Of a stretch of DNA of 56,792 nt, positions 17,054-25,756 are shown one piece after another. The stretch lies in the NCBI RefSeq assembly GCF_014650595.1, contig NZ_BMVG01000043.1:1-56792 (forward strand). Reading direction: 5' to 3'. The stretch comes from Streptomyces alanosinicus. Its GTDB lineage: Bacteria > Actinomycetota > Actinomycetes > Streptomycetales > Streptomycetaceae. Position 1 is the first letter of the stretch. Each line of letters opens with the position of its first letter. The notes beneath the pieces were generated by a model that made no database searches, was not told the origin of the DNA, and was given only the letters and a program-made list of their open reading frames with translations. Position numbers and translations under genes: made by a program.

Positions 17054-18559
17054 GTGCCAGTGAGCCAGGACAACACCGGACCGATGATGAACCGGCGCGG
17101 GATACTGCGGATGACGGGCGCCTTCGCGGTCGTCGGCCTCGGGACGGCCACCGCGGGCGGCGCTCCCGCCGACGCGGCCGAGGCGCTTTCCTCGTCCGCC
17201 AGAGCGAGGGGCGGCCTGGTCCACCCGGGAATGCTGCACACCCAGGCCGACTTCGACCGGATGGCGGCCAAGGTGAAGGCGGGCGCGGCGCCGTACAAGG
17301 CGGGCTACGCGGTGCTGGCGGCCAATTCGCACGCCCAGAGCACCTGGAAGCCCAACCCGCTGGCAAGGGTGGTGCGCGGCGGCGACGGCACGAACGTCGG
17401 CACGCTGTACCACGATGTGCACGCCGCCTATCAGAACGCCCTGCGCTGGAAGGTCACCGGTGACAGGGCCCACGCGGACGCCGCCCGCGAGATCCTCAAC
17501 GCCTGGTCGGCGAAGCTCACCGCGCTCGACGGCAACGCCGACCGGTTTATCGCGGCGGGCCTGCACGGCTACCAGTTCGCCAACGCCGCCGAGATCATGC
17601 GCGACTATCCGGGCTTCGACCTCGCCCGCTTCCAGAAGATGCTGGTCGACGTCTTCTACCGGCAGAGCAGCGACTTCCTCGCCCACCACAACGGCGCCTA
17701 CGTCACCAACTACTGGGGCAGCTGGGATCTGCTGAGCATCGCGTGCGTGCTGGCCACCGGTATCCTCTGCGACGACCGGGCCAAGGTCGACGAGGCGGTC
17801 ACCTACTTCAAGTCGGGCAAGGGCAACGGCTCCGTCAAGAACCTCATCCCGCACATCCACCCGGGCGGCCTGGGCCAGTGGGTGGAGGTCGGCCGCGACC
17901 AGGGGCACGCGACCCTGGGTGTCGGCCTGGCCGGCGCCATCGCCGAGATGGCCTGGAACCAGGGAATCGATCTGTACGGCTACGACGACAACCGTCTGCT
18001 GAAGGGCTTCGAGTACGTCGCCAAGTGGAATCTCGGCCATGACGTGCCCTACACCGCCTGGATGTGGAATTACGGCGCCCCGGGTGTCTGGAGCGGATCG
18101 CAGAACCTGACCGCCCCGTCGGCGGACAGCCGGGGAGCGCGCCGCCCGATCTGGGAGTCGATCTACCACCACTACGTCAACCGCCGTGGCCTCGACGCCC
18201 CGTATGTGACCGAGTACGCGAAGATGGTCCGTCCCGAGGGCGGTGGCGGGAACTACGGCGAGGGCGGCGGCTTCGACCAACTCGGCTTCGGCACCCTGGC
18301 CTTCACCCGCCCCAAGGCGATCGTCCCCGCCGGTGCACCGGTCCCGTCGCAGGGCACGACCGCGGGCACGGCAACCGCGCCGGCCGCGGGGCGGCCCGCC
18401 ACCGACGGGTCCGGGGGGCCTCGGGCGCAGGGCGGTAAGGGGGATGACCTGGCGGCGACGGGGACGGGCGAAGTCGCAGCCGTGGCCGCCACCGGAGTGC
18501 TGGCCATCGCGGGAGGCATCATTGCCCTGCGCCGTAGAGGCGCCCGCGACAGCGGCTGA
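17054..18559 (+). CDS. Secreted, cell-wall-anchored alginate-lyase-family protein
   Basis: 501 aa. A twin-arginine-type signal (NRRGILRMTGAF, residues 13-24) ends near an AxA site at about 45. It is followed by an (alpha/alpha) toroid of the alginate_lyase type (about 55-420), with conserved-looking HHNGAYVTNYWGSWD and IHPGGLGQWVEVGRDQGH. A Thr/Pro/Ala/Gly-rich linker leads to DLAATGTGE, a hydrophobic helix and RRRGARD. That is the layout of a Streptomyces LAXTG sortase signal. AGGAG at 17041-17045 supports the GTG at 17054. It should cleave uronic-acid polysaccharide at the cell surface; the true substrate is uncertain. It diverges from the broken sigma-factor gene. Confidence 0.85.
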   Translation: MPVSQDNTGPMMNRRGILRMTGAFAVVGLGTATAGGAPADAAEALSSSARARGGLVHPGMLHTQADFDRMAAKVKAGAAPYKAGYAVLAANSHAQSTWKPNPLARVVRGGDGTNVGTLYHDVHAAYQNALRWKVTGDRAHADAAREILNAWSAKLTALDGNADRFIAAGLHGYQFANAAEIMRDYPGFDLARFQKMLVDVFYRQSSDFLAHHNGAYVTNYWGSWDLLSIACVLATGILCDDRAKVDEAVTYFKSGKGNGSVKNLIPHIHPGGLGQWVEVGRDQGHATLGVGLAGAIAEMAWNQGIDLYGYDDNRLLKGFEYVAKWNLGHDVPYTAWMWNYGAPGVWSGSQNLTAPSADSRGARRPIWESIYHHYVNRRGLDAPYVTEYAKMVRPEGGGGNYGEGGGFDQLGFGTLAFTRPKAIVPAGAPVPSQGTTAGTATAPAAGRPATDGSGGPRAQGGKGDDLAATGTGEVAAVAATGVLAIAGGIIALRRRGARDSG

Positions 18560-18674
18560 CCGGGCCCCACGCCCACCCGGAAGCGGTGACCGGACTCGCA
18601 CACGCAACCTCTGCCGGTCCGGGGCTCGGCCAGGTCGATGACGGCCAAGCAGCCGAGTCGTCGTGGGGAGCCGG

Positions 18675-18700
18675 GCGGCAGCGTCGGGGGACGCTGCCGC
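18675..18700. terminator. Hairpin between convergent genes
   Basis: GCGGCAGCGTC (18675-18685) and GACGCTGCCGC (18690-18700) form an 11-bp perfect stem with a GGGG loop. It lies between the convergent alginate-lyase gene and the glycosidase ending at 18717, so it can serve both. Confidence 0.75.
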
Positions 18701-18716
18701 GCAGGGGAACGGTCGG

Positions 18717-21700
18717 TCAGGAGTTGAACGGCGTCGCGCCGTCGTCGGTGGCGATGCGCCACAGGTGGTCGGCGGTGCCGTTGTCGTCCCACTGCAGGGC
18801 CGGGGCCCCGGATGCGGTGGACATGTTCCGGATGCCCAGGACCATGCCGCTGTTCTTGTTGACGAGTTTGCAGTAGCCGCCGCCGGCGTCCACCACGGAC
18901 CAGAGGTGGTCGGGGGTGAGGGTGTCGCCCCACTGCAGGGCGACGGCGCCCGCCGTCCTGGAGGCGTCCTTGATGCCGAGGACCTGGCCGCTGTTGGTGT
19001 TGAAGATTTTGTAGTAGCCGTTCTCGGCGGGGACGATCTTCCACCAGTGGTTGGCCGTGGTGTCGGCGGTCTGCTGCTGGGCGGTGCCACCGGCGTTGAC
19101 CGAGGAGCCGGAGATGCCGAGCTCCAAGTTGCTGTTCTTGTTGATGATCTTCACGGCCGGAGCCTCCGGGTACCAGGACTCCAGTTCGGTGACGCCGACG
19201 AACTTGCCGGGCTGAGGGGTGAGGACGACCCGGAACTGGGACGTCGTGATCGTCGGGAACGTCACCTCGTTCGCGCCGTTGGCGACCGGCGCGGCCGGGC
19301 TCTTGGTCTGGTTCGGGACGTTCACCCAGGAGCCGTTGTCGAGGTACTGCACGGTGTAGCTCGCCGGGACGCGAATGTTCGCGCCGTCGTCGTAGGTGTA
19401 GAACTTCACCTCGTTGATCTTCCGTGGCGCGCCGAAGTCGACGCCGAGGTGGTCGGTGGCGTTCGGTGAGCCGGAATTGGTCCACCGGTCGTCGGGGATC
19501 TTGTCGTAGCGGATCCAGCCGTCGGTGGCCCGCAGCGGGGCGTCGAAGGTGGTGGGCTTGCAGGTCTGGCCGCTGTGGCAGTGCGGGCCGTTGGAGACGG
19601 TGTTGGTGTAGGAGGCGAAGGCCTTCGGGTAGGGCTGCGTGATGGTGCGGCCCAGCCAGTCCTGCTCGGCGGTCAGCGGGTTGGCAGCCACGTTCATCAT
19701 CCGCGCGGGCTGTGCCGGGGTGACCGGGGCGGCCACGTTCACGGTGGTGTTGCCGACGGTCGGGGACTGGTGGATGCGCCGGCCGTCCTGGAAGACCTGG
19801 AGGCCGCTGCCCTTGCCGTAGTGGGTGCCGTCGCGGTCCCAGCGGATCGAGTATGTGTGTCCGTGGTAGGGCAGGCTCTCCACCGCGAAATAGTCCCAGC
19901 TCGACGGGATCAGCGGCTTCAGCACCAGCGTGTTGTCCGCCTGCGGCTTGATGCCCAGCAGACCGGTGAGTACGAGGTCGTTGAAGCTGGAGTGGTTGTA
20001 GTTCTCGCTGAAGTTGAACCCGTCGTAGATCCACTCGCCGGTGTCGCCGTTGGCGGCCTCGGCGATGTAGGGCTTGCCGTCCTTGTGCTGGAGGGCGGCG
20101 AACTGGGACAACATCGTCTGGTAGTCGGCCTTGGTGACGTAGCTCTGGGCCGGGTAGTCCTGGAGCAGGTTCGCGAGGCCGGTGAGGACCTGACTGGTCT
20201 GGTAGGGCCAGCTGGGGCCGTTCCAGTGGCAGCAGTTGGCGTCGTCGCGCCGCTGCGAGGCGGGGATCGCCTGGTAGTTGAAGTACGGGTTCGCCGTGAT
20301 GCGGTCGAGCTCGGCGAAGCCGGTGCCCTTGGCGAACTTCAGCGTGTTGGCACCGGCCTTGAGGGGGACCTGCACGGTGACGGCCTGCGACTCCGAGAAC
20401 TTCCCCCAGGTGCCGGTGGGCGCATAGCTGACTGTGATCGGGTGGGCGGTGTCGTCGTTGACGATGAGCCTGTGGGTCGACGTGCCGCTGGTGGCGTTGG
20501 CGTAGTACACGGTCACCGGGTACGTCCCGGCGCCGGGAGCGTCCACGTTGAAGGTGACATAGCTGTCGTCGAAGTCGATCTGGCCGATGTACTGACCGCC
20601 CGAGGCCGTCGAGGAGCTGAACAGGTTGGCGTGGTTGCGGGTGGCCTGCTCGGCCTCGAAGTCGTGCACCCGCTCCAGCGTCGTGGGCCCGAACGGCGCC
20701 TTGAACCGCTGGGAGTCCGTCAGGTACTTCCACGCCGAGGAGTACCGCGCGTCCGGCAGGTTGAACGCCCAGGGGGCGTAGCCCATCAGCTCCCGCCAGG
20801 TCGTCCGGGTCTGCTTCAGGGCGCCGTTGGTGCCGTCCGTGTTGTAGACCTGCATGAAGAAGTTCCGCTGCGGGTCCCAGAGCGAGTTCTGCACGGCGGC
20901 CTTGAGCTGGGCGGCCTTCACGTCGTAGTCGTTCGCGGTCGCCGTGTCCCCGGTCATGGTGGCGATCTTGCTGATCGCCTGGGCGGCCGCGAACATGTAG
21001 GCATTGATCGTGGGCCGGTAGCCGCGGCCGCCGCTGAACCAGTTACTGCTGTGCATCGACGTCTCGGTGTACTCCGTGGCGTCGGACAGCGGGCTCTGGT
21101 GGTAGAGGTCACTGGTGGACTGCGTCCCGTTCACCGTGATGTCGGTGTCGAAGTCGGAGTCCCACCGCTTGTACAGGGCGATGAGATGGGGGAGTTCGGA
21201 CTTGATCTGCCCGGCGTCCCCGGTGACGAGATAGCGCTGGTACGCGGCGCTCGTGATCCACTCGCTGAAGTTCCGTACACCCGGGTTGCCCGCCCCGCGC
21301 AGCCAGAAGTCCAGGTAGTCTCCCGCGTAGTCGCGGTTGCGCAGCCAGCGCCCGTCCAGCAGGTGGTAGCCGGCCGCGTCAGGGAGCGCGGTGTACGGGT
21401 TCCCGGCGTAGCCGATGGGCACGTCGTACTCGGTCGACACATAACCCGTGCCCGGCACGGTGTAGCGCAGGGCACGCTTGTAGGTGCTCCACCGGTAGTA
21501 GTAGACATCGTCGATGTCGTTGTCGGGGGTGTCGATGAAAGGGATGTTGTCCTTGTACCACTGCCGCTCGTCGAGCTGGTTGGCGGCGAGGATCGCGTCC
21601 TTGTCCAGCGCGACCGTGTTGGGGTCGTCGGCCGCCCGGGCGGCAGTGGCCCCAGGCCCTGCGGTCAACAGGGTCGTGAAAAGCATCGAGCCGCACAGCG

Positions 21701-21740
21701 CGGCCACGAGGCGGTTGCTGGGTCTGAGCCGGTAACGCAT
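18717..21740 (-). CDS. Secreted multimodular six-hairpin (MGH1-like) glycosidase with CBM13
   Basis: 1007 aa. The ATG at 21740 follows GGAGG with 9-nt spacing; an ATG at 21755 overlaps that RBS and is unlikely. A Sec signal peptide ends around ARA-ADD (residue 37). The (alpha/alpha)6 glycosidase domain resembles MGH1/trehalase-like enzymes and is interrupted around residues 370-510 by a CBM6/35-like beta-sandwich. The barrel then resumes with CCHWNGPSWPYQTSQVLTGL and FSENYNHSSFNDLV. A discoidin-like (F5/8 type C) region (about 735-860) and a C-terminal ricin-type beta-trefoil (about 870-1005) follow. The trefoil's QxW repeats are visible (ALQWGDTLTPDHLW, ALQWDDNGTADHLW). It probably acts on plant pectic or arabinan side chains with the neighbouring GH43-AbfB protein (33-bp gap, one operon). 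Confidence 0.8.
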   Translation of the reverse strand: MRYRLRPSNRLVAALCGSMLFTTLLTAGPGATAARAADDPNTVALDKDAILAANQLDERQWYKDNIPFIDTPDNDIDDVYYYRWSTYKRALRYTVPGTGYVSTEYDVPIGYAGNPYTALPDAAGYHLLDGRWLRNRDYAGDYLDFWLRGAGNPGVRNFSEWITSAAYQRYLVTGDAGQIKSELPHLIALYKRWDSDFDTDITVNGTQSTSDLYHQSPLSDATEYTETSMHSSNWFSGGRGYRPTINAYMFAAAQAISKIATMTGDTATANDYDVKAAQLKAAVQNSLWDPQRNFFMQVYNTDGTNGALKQTRTTWRELMGYAPWAFNLPDARYSSAWKYLTDSQRFKAPFGPTTLERVHDFEAEQATRNHANLFSSSTASGGQYIGQIDFDDSYVTFNVDAPGAGTYPVTVYYANATSGTSTHRLIVNDDTAHPITVSYAPTGTWGKFSESQAVTVQVPLKAGANTLKFAKGTGFAELDRITANPYFNYQAIPASQRRDDANCCHWNGPSWPYQTSQVLTGLANLLQDYPAQSYVTKADYQTMLSQFAALQHKDGKPYIAEAANGDTGEWIYDGFNFSENYNHSSFNDLVLTGLLGIKPQADNTLVLKPLIPSSWDYFAVESLPYHGHTYSIRWDRDGTHYGKGSGLQVFQDGRRIHQSPTVGNTTVNVAAPVTPAQPARMMNVAANPLTAEQDWLGRTITQPYPKAFASYTNTVSNGPHCHSGQTCKPTTFDAPLRATDGWIRYDKIPDDRWTNSGSPNATDHLGVDFGAPRKINEVKFYTYDDGANIRVPASYTVQYLDNGSWVNVPNQTKSPAAPVANGANEVTFPTITTSQFRVVLTPQPGKFVGVTELESWYPEAPAVKIINKNSNLELGISGSSVNAGGTAQQQTADTTANHWWKIVPAENGYYKIFNTNSGQVLGIKDASRTAGAVALQWGDTLTPDHLWSVVDAGGGYCKLVNKNSGMVLGIRNMSTASGAPALQWDDNGTADHLWRIATDDGATPFNS

Positions 21741-21773
21741 CAAGGTGTCCTCCATCGGGCACTCATGCGCGGG

Positions 21774-23207
21774 TCAGCTCGTCACGCGGAAGGTGGCGTC
21801 GCTGCGTCCGGTCGAGGTGGTGATCGGGTCGAGCTTCAGCTCGAAGGCGTAGTGGCGGATGTAGCGGTCGGGGTGGTTGTACGACTGGAACGACGACCAG
21901 GTGGGGTCGGCGAGCCCGGCCACCTGGCGGAAGGTGGCGTCCTGGGCGAACTGGCTGCTGCCGTCGTTGTAGGCCAGCTGGAAGTCGTCGTCGGAGTGGC
22001 GCAGGAAGTAGCCGGGGAAGTTGACCGACTCGAAGGAGACGGTGCCGGAGCCCGCCAGGCCGGCCCTGAGCCGGAACCGGGAGTCGTCGGCCGGATTGAC
22101 GTTCGGGTCGATGCGCGCGTCGAAGTTGGTGTGCCGTACGTAGCGGTCCTGGAAGTTGTACGACTGGAGCCGGTTGGCCGGGGTGCCCGGCCAGCGGGCG
22201 AGCACACGGCTCTCCTCGGCGGCCGTCAGGTTCAGGATCCAGCCGTGGCGCTTCTTCGTGCCGCCCATGTTGTAGCTGCCCGACGCCTGCCTCTGGTAGG
22301 CCGCGGGATTGGACGGGTCGGTCGTCACGACCGGCATGTAACCGCCGCCGCTGGCGTACTGGTCGAGGTAGAGGGCCCACTTGTCGGTGCCGTTGAACTT
22401 CATCCACATCGGGCCCTCGACCTGGGAACCGGTCAGGCCGATGCCGGAGAGGTTGCCGAGGTTGGTCCACGTCCCCAGGATCGAGTTGCTGCCTTCGAGC
22501 GTGATCTGCCCGTCACCGGAGGCCCGCACATAGCGGTAGTGACCGACGCCCGACGGCACCTCGATGATCTGGGTGTCGATGATGTTCTGGGTGGCGGGGC
22601 GGTCGATGTAGACCTGCGGGGTGGTGATGGTGTGGAAGTCCGACGTGCGGGCGTAGTAGATGCGGTGCTTCAGCACACCGTTGAGCGTCGCGTTCGTCGC
22701 CCAGTACAGGACGTAGTCTTTGGTCTCCGGGTCCCAGATCGCCTCGGGCGCCCAGGCGTTGCGGCCGTCGGGGATCGCGCCGGCGACGTTGAGCAGCCAC
22801 GGCTGTGACCAGTTGACCAGGTCCGTGGACTCCCACACCACGATGCTGCGGCTGGCGTTGTTCACGGCGTCGTCCCAGTTCTGCCCGCAGCCGATGCACA
22901 GGTCGGTCGCGATGATCCAGTACTTGCTGCCGTCGGGAGAGCGCACCAGTGCGTGGTCGCGCACACCCTTCGTGCCGACCGGCGAGCGTAGGACCGTGCC
23001 GCCGCCGTTGAGGTCGTTCCAGTGCACACCGTCCGTGCTGTGTGAGAGGTAGGTCTGCTGACCGGTCGACCCGTCCCCCGTGAAGTGCACCATCAGGTAA
23101 CCCGGGTCGGCGGCCGCGGCCCGCTCGGGTGTGGTCAGGACTTGGCCCGTGAAGAGGAGGCATGCGGCGAGCAATATCGCCGACAGCCGTGTACGCAACG
23201 CGGACAT
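21774..23207 (-). CDS. Secreted GH43-type arabinofuranosidase with AbfB (CBM42) domain
   Basis: 477 aa. ATG 23207 follows AGGAGA. A Sec signal peptide (residues 1-32, ending ERAAAADP) precedes a five-bladed beta-propeller of the GH43 type (about 33-325). Blade motifs such as RDHALVRSPDGSKYWIIATD, NAWAPEAIWDPETKDYVLYW and QVEGPMWMKFNGTDKWALYL show likely catalytic Asp and Glu residues. The C-terminal beta-trefoil (about 340-477) is AbfB-like, with the repeats LQSYNFQDRYVRH, FESVNFPGYFLRH and FQSYNHPDRYIRH, known to bind arabinofuranose branches. First gene of an operon with the MGH1-like glycosidase. Its own promoter and operator lie at 23267-23322. Confidence 0.88.
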   Translation of the reverse strand: MSALRTRLSAILLAACLLFTGQVLTTPERAAAADPGYLMVHFTGDGSTGQQTYLSHSTDGVHWNDLNGGGTVLRSPVGTKGVRDHALVRSPDGSKYWIIATDLCIGCGQNWDDAVNNASRSIVVWESTDLVNWSQPWLLNVAGAIPDGRNAWAPEAIWDPETKDYVLYWATNATLNGVLKHRIYYARTSDFHTITTPQVYIDRPATQNIIDTQIIEVPSGVGHYRYVRASGDGQITLEGSNSILGTWTNLGNLSGIGLTGSQVEGPMWMKFNGTDKWALYLDQYASGGGYMPVVTTDPSNPAAYQRQASGSYNMGGTKKRHGWILNLTAAEESRVLARWPGTPANRLQSYNFQDRYVRHTNFDARIDPNVNPADDSRFRLRAGLAGSGTVSFESVNFPGYFLRHSDDDFQLAYNDGSSQFAQDATFRQVAGLADPTWSSFQSYNHPDRYIRHYAFELKLDPITTSTGRSDATFRVTS

Positions 23208-23266
23208 GTAGGTCTCCTGTCGTTCTGCGAGTGCCACTCCGATGAGGAGTCACTTGTCCGAAAACT

Positions 23267-23322
23267 CGAACATCGTTCGCAGGGTCGGGCAGACGCTAAA
23301 TGTGGGAAGCGGGATGCGTCAA
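23267..23322 (-). promoter_or_regulatory. Promoter and palindromic operator of the GH43-AbfB operon
   Basis: On the minus strand TTGACG (23322-23317), a 17-bp spacer and TTAGCG (23299-23294) make a plausible sigma-70 promoter. Fifteen bases downstream is CGAAC-ATC-GTTCG (23279-23267), a 5-3-5 perfect dyad. It differs from the TCGAAGCGCTTCGA palindromes of the xyloglucan genes, so this operon is probably controlled by a different regulator. Confidence 0.5.
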
Positions 23323-23473
23323 TACTTCTCACATTCGTGGTTCGCGTGACCGGAGAAGGCGAGTGGGTGACGCGCGCTGTTCCGTTCGTCTGCCACGCCA
23401 GCAGTTCGCCAACGGCGGCTGTGAACCGCGCCGAGGGCGGGGCCTTGCAGGGACCCCGCCCTGGCTGTCCGGT

Positions 23474-25756
23474 TCAGGCCGGGTACGGCAGGTCGGCCTC
23501 CGGGGTGCCGGCGGGCCGGGTGTGCAGGGTTCCGTCCGGGGCGCCGAACCGCAGCTGCCACGGGTGCGGACTGTCGGTGGCCACGTGCAGGCGGTCGCCC
23601 AGGCGCCGCAGGTGGAAGAGAGCCGTCTGACCGGGGCCGTCGGTGCTCGGGATCACCACGGTGCGCTCTGCGCCGTCGGCGAAGGCGTGCACCCGCAGCT
23701 CGACACCGTCCGCCCAGGCGGAGACCGGGTGCTGGTCGTCGGCGGCCAGCGGGATGACCGAGTCCGGACGGGCCAGCAGCGGCAGGGTGTGGAAGCCGTG
23801 CTGCTCGCGGACCCAGCGCGGACCGGCGACCTGAGCACCTGTCAGCACATTGGTCCACGTGCCTTCAGGCACGTAGTACTCGACGGTGCCGTCGTCGGTG
23901 AAGACCGGGGCGACGAGCAGGTCGTCGCCGAGCATGTACTGCCGGTCGAGGGAGGCGGCGGCCGGGTCGTCGGGGAACTCCAGCAGCATGGCGCGCATCA
24001 CCGGGACACCAGTGGTGTGCGCCTGCTGCGCGGCGCGCTGGAGGTAGGGGGCGAGGCGGTGCTTGAGCAGGGTGAACTCGCGGGTGACGTCGACGGCCTC
24101 CTCCCCGTAGTCCCAGGGCACGCGATACGACTTGCTGCCGTGCAGGCGGCTGTGCGAGGAGAGCAGCCCGAACTGCACCCAGCGCTTGAACACGGCCGGG
24201 GTCGGGGTGCCCTCGAAGCCGCCGATGTCGTGGCTCCAGAAGCCGAAGCCGGACAGGCCGAGGGAGAGTCCGCCGCGCAGCGACTCGGCCATGGCGTTGA
24301 AGTGGGACTCGCAGTCGCCGCCCCAGTGGACCGGGTACTGCTGTCCGCCCGCCGTGGCGGAACGGGCGAACAGCAGCGCCTCGCCCTCGCCTCGCTCGGT
24401 GCGCAACAGCTCGAAGACGGTCTGGTTGAAGAGGTGGGTGTAGTAGTTGTGCATCCGCTCGGGGTCGGAGCCGTCGTGCCAGACGACGTCGGTGGGGATA
24501 CGCTCCCCGAAGTCGGTCTTGAAGCAGTCCACGCCCTGGTCCAGCAGCGTCTTCAGCTTGCCGGTGTACCAGTCGCGCGCGGCAGGGTTGGTGAAGTCCA
24601 CCAGGGCCATGCCGGGCTGCCACAGGTCCCACTGCCACACGCTGCCGTCCGGGCGTCGTACCAGGTGGCCCTCGCGCAGTCCCTCTTCGAACAGCGCCGA
24701 CTTCTGCGCGATGTACGGGTTGATCCAGGCGGAGATCCGCAGCCCCTGCTGCTTGAGCCTGCTCAGCATGCCGGCCGGGTCCGGGAAGGTGTCGGAGTCC
24801 CATTCGAAGTCGCACCACTGGTAGCCGCGCATCCAGAAGCAGTCGAAGTGGAAGACGCTCAGCGGGATGCCGCGCTCGGCCATGCCGTCGACGAAGCGGT
24901 TGACGGTGGCCTCGTCGTAGTCGGTGGTGAAGGAGGTGGTCAGCCACAGGCCGAGCGCCCAGGCCGGGGGCAGGGCGGGGCGGCCGGTGAGCGCGGTGTA
25001 GCGCTGAAGGACCTGCTTCGGGGTCGGTCCGTGGACGACGAAGAACTCCAGCGACTGGTCCTCGACGCTGAACTGGACCTGGCCGACGGACTCGGAGCCG
25101 ATCTCGTAGCTGACCTTGCCGGGGTGGTTGACGAAGACGCCGTAGCCGCGGTTGGTCAGGTGGAAGGGGATGTTCTTGTACGCCTGCTCGCTGCTGGTGC
25201 CGCCGTCGGCCTGCCAGATGTCCACCGTCTGCCCGTTCTTGACGAACGGGGTGAACCGCTCACCCAGCCCGTACACCGACTCTCCCACGCCCAGGGAGAG
25301 TTGCCCGAGCATGAAGTGCCGGCCGTCGGCGTTGGTGACGAAACCGGTGCCGCGCTCGCCGACGGAGGTCAGCGCCCGCCCGCCGGCGCTGAACTCCAGA
25401 TGCCACGGCTGGGAAGTGTCCACCCGCAGCGACAGCTCACCGGCGCTGAGCTCGATCACCGTGCCGTCCCGGTGCACCTTCCCGGTGCCCGGTTCCGCGC
25501 CGGGCAGCGCGAACTCCGGCCCCTGCCGCACCGAGCCGGCGTGGTGGGTGGCACGTACCCCGATCACGCCCTCGGCCGGCGACCAGCACTCGACCGTCAG
25601 CAGTGCGCTGTTGAGCATGTCGCCACGTCTGCGCACGTGCTTCACCGGCGCGTAGAGGGTCAGCCGGTGCTCGTCGGCCCGGACGTCCGCGACCTCGGTG
25701 GCGTAGCGCGCCGTGACGCCCGGACGCATCAGCCAGTAGCCGTCGGTGAACTTCAT
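23474..25756 (-). CDS. yicI: GH31 alpha-xylosidase (YicI-like)
   Basis: 760 aa, close to E. coli YicI (772), with no signal peptide: a cytosolic alpha-xylosidase that removes the non-reducing xylose of isoprimeverose and xyloglucan oligosaccharides. The N-terminal beta-sandwich (about 1-240) has LGERFTPFVKNGQ; the (beta/alpha)8 barrel follows. The predicted nucleophile is Asp415 in FKTDFGE (YicI Asp416) and the acid/base is Asp481 in WGGDCES (YicI Asp482). FHFDCFWMRGYQWCDFEWD is the conserved substrate-binding loop. ATG 25756 has GGAGGAGACC upstream and overlaps the GH1 stop by four bases (ATGA), so the genes are translationally coupled. Controlled by operator A at 27797. Confidence 0.93.
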   Translation of the reverse strand: MKFTDGYWLMRPGVTARYATEVADVRADEHRLTLYAPVKHVRRRGDMLNSALLTVECWSPAEGVIGVRATHHAGSVRQGPEFALPGAEPGTGKVHRDGTVIELSAGELSLRVDTSQPWHLEFSAGGRALTSVGERGTGFVTNADGRHFMLGQLSLGVGESVYGLGERFTPFVKNGQTVDIWQADGGTSSEQAYKNIPFHLTNRGYGVFVNHPGKVSYEIGSESVGQVQFSVEDQSLEFFVVHGPTPKQVLQRYTALTGRPALPPAWALGLWLTTSFTTDYDEATVNRFVDGMAERGIPLSVFHFDCFWMRGYQWCDFEWDSDTFPDPAGMLSRLKQQGLRISAWINPYIAQKSALFEEGLREGHLVRRPDGSVWQWDLWQPGMALVDFTNPAARDWYTGKLKTLLDQGVDCFKTDFGERIPTDVVWHDGSDPERMHNYYTHLFNQTVFELLRTERGEGEALLFARSATAGGQQYPVHWGGDCESHFNAMAESLRGGLSLGLSGFGFWSHDIGGFEGTPTPAVFKRWVQFGLLSSHSRLHGSKSYRVPWDYGEEAVDVTREFTLLKHRLAPYLQRAAQQAHTTGVPVMRAMLLEFPDDPAAASLDRQYMLGDDLLVAPVFTDDGTVEYYVPEGTWTNVLTGAQVAGPRWVREQHGFHTLPLLARPDSVIPLAADDQHPVSAWADGVELRVHAFADGAERTVVIPSTDGPGQTALFHLRRLGDRLHVATDSPHPWQLRFGAPDGTLHTRPAGTPEADLPYPA

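Noticed and set aside
19575..22808. 1077-codon open frame on the plus strand
   Set aside because: Antisense to the MGH1-like glycosidase and GH43-AbfB genes, whose domains, signal peptides and RBSs are clear; the frame is low-complexity Val/Gly/Arg.
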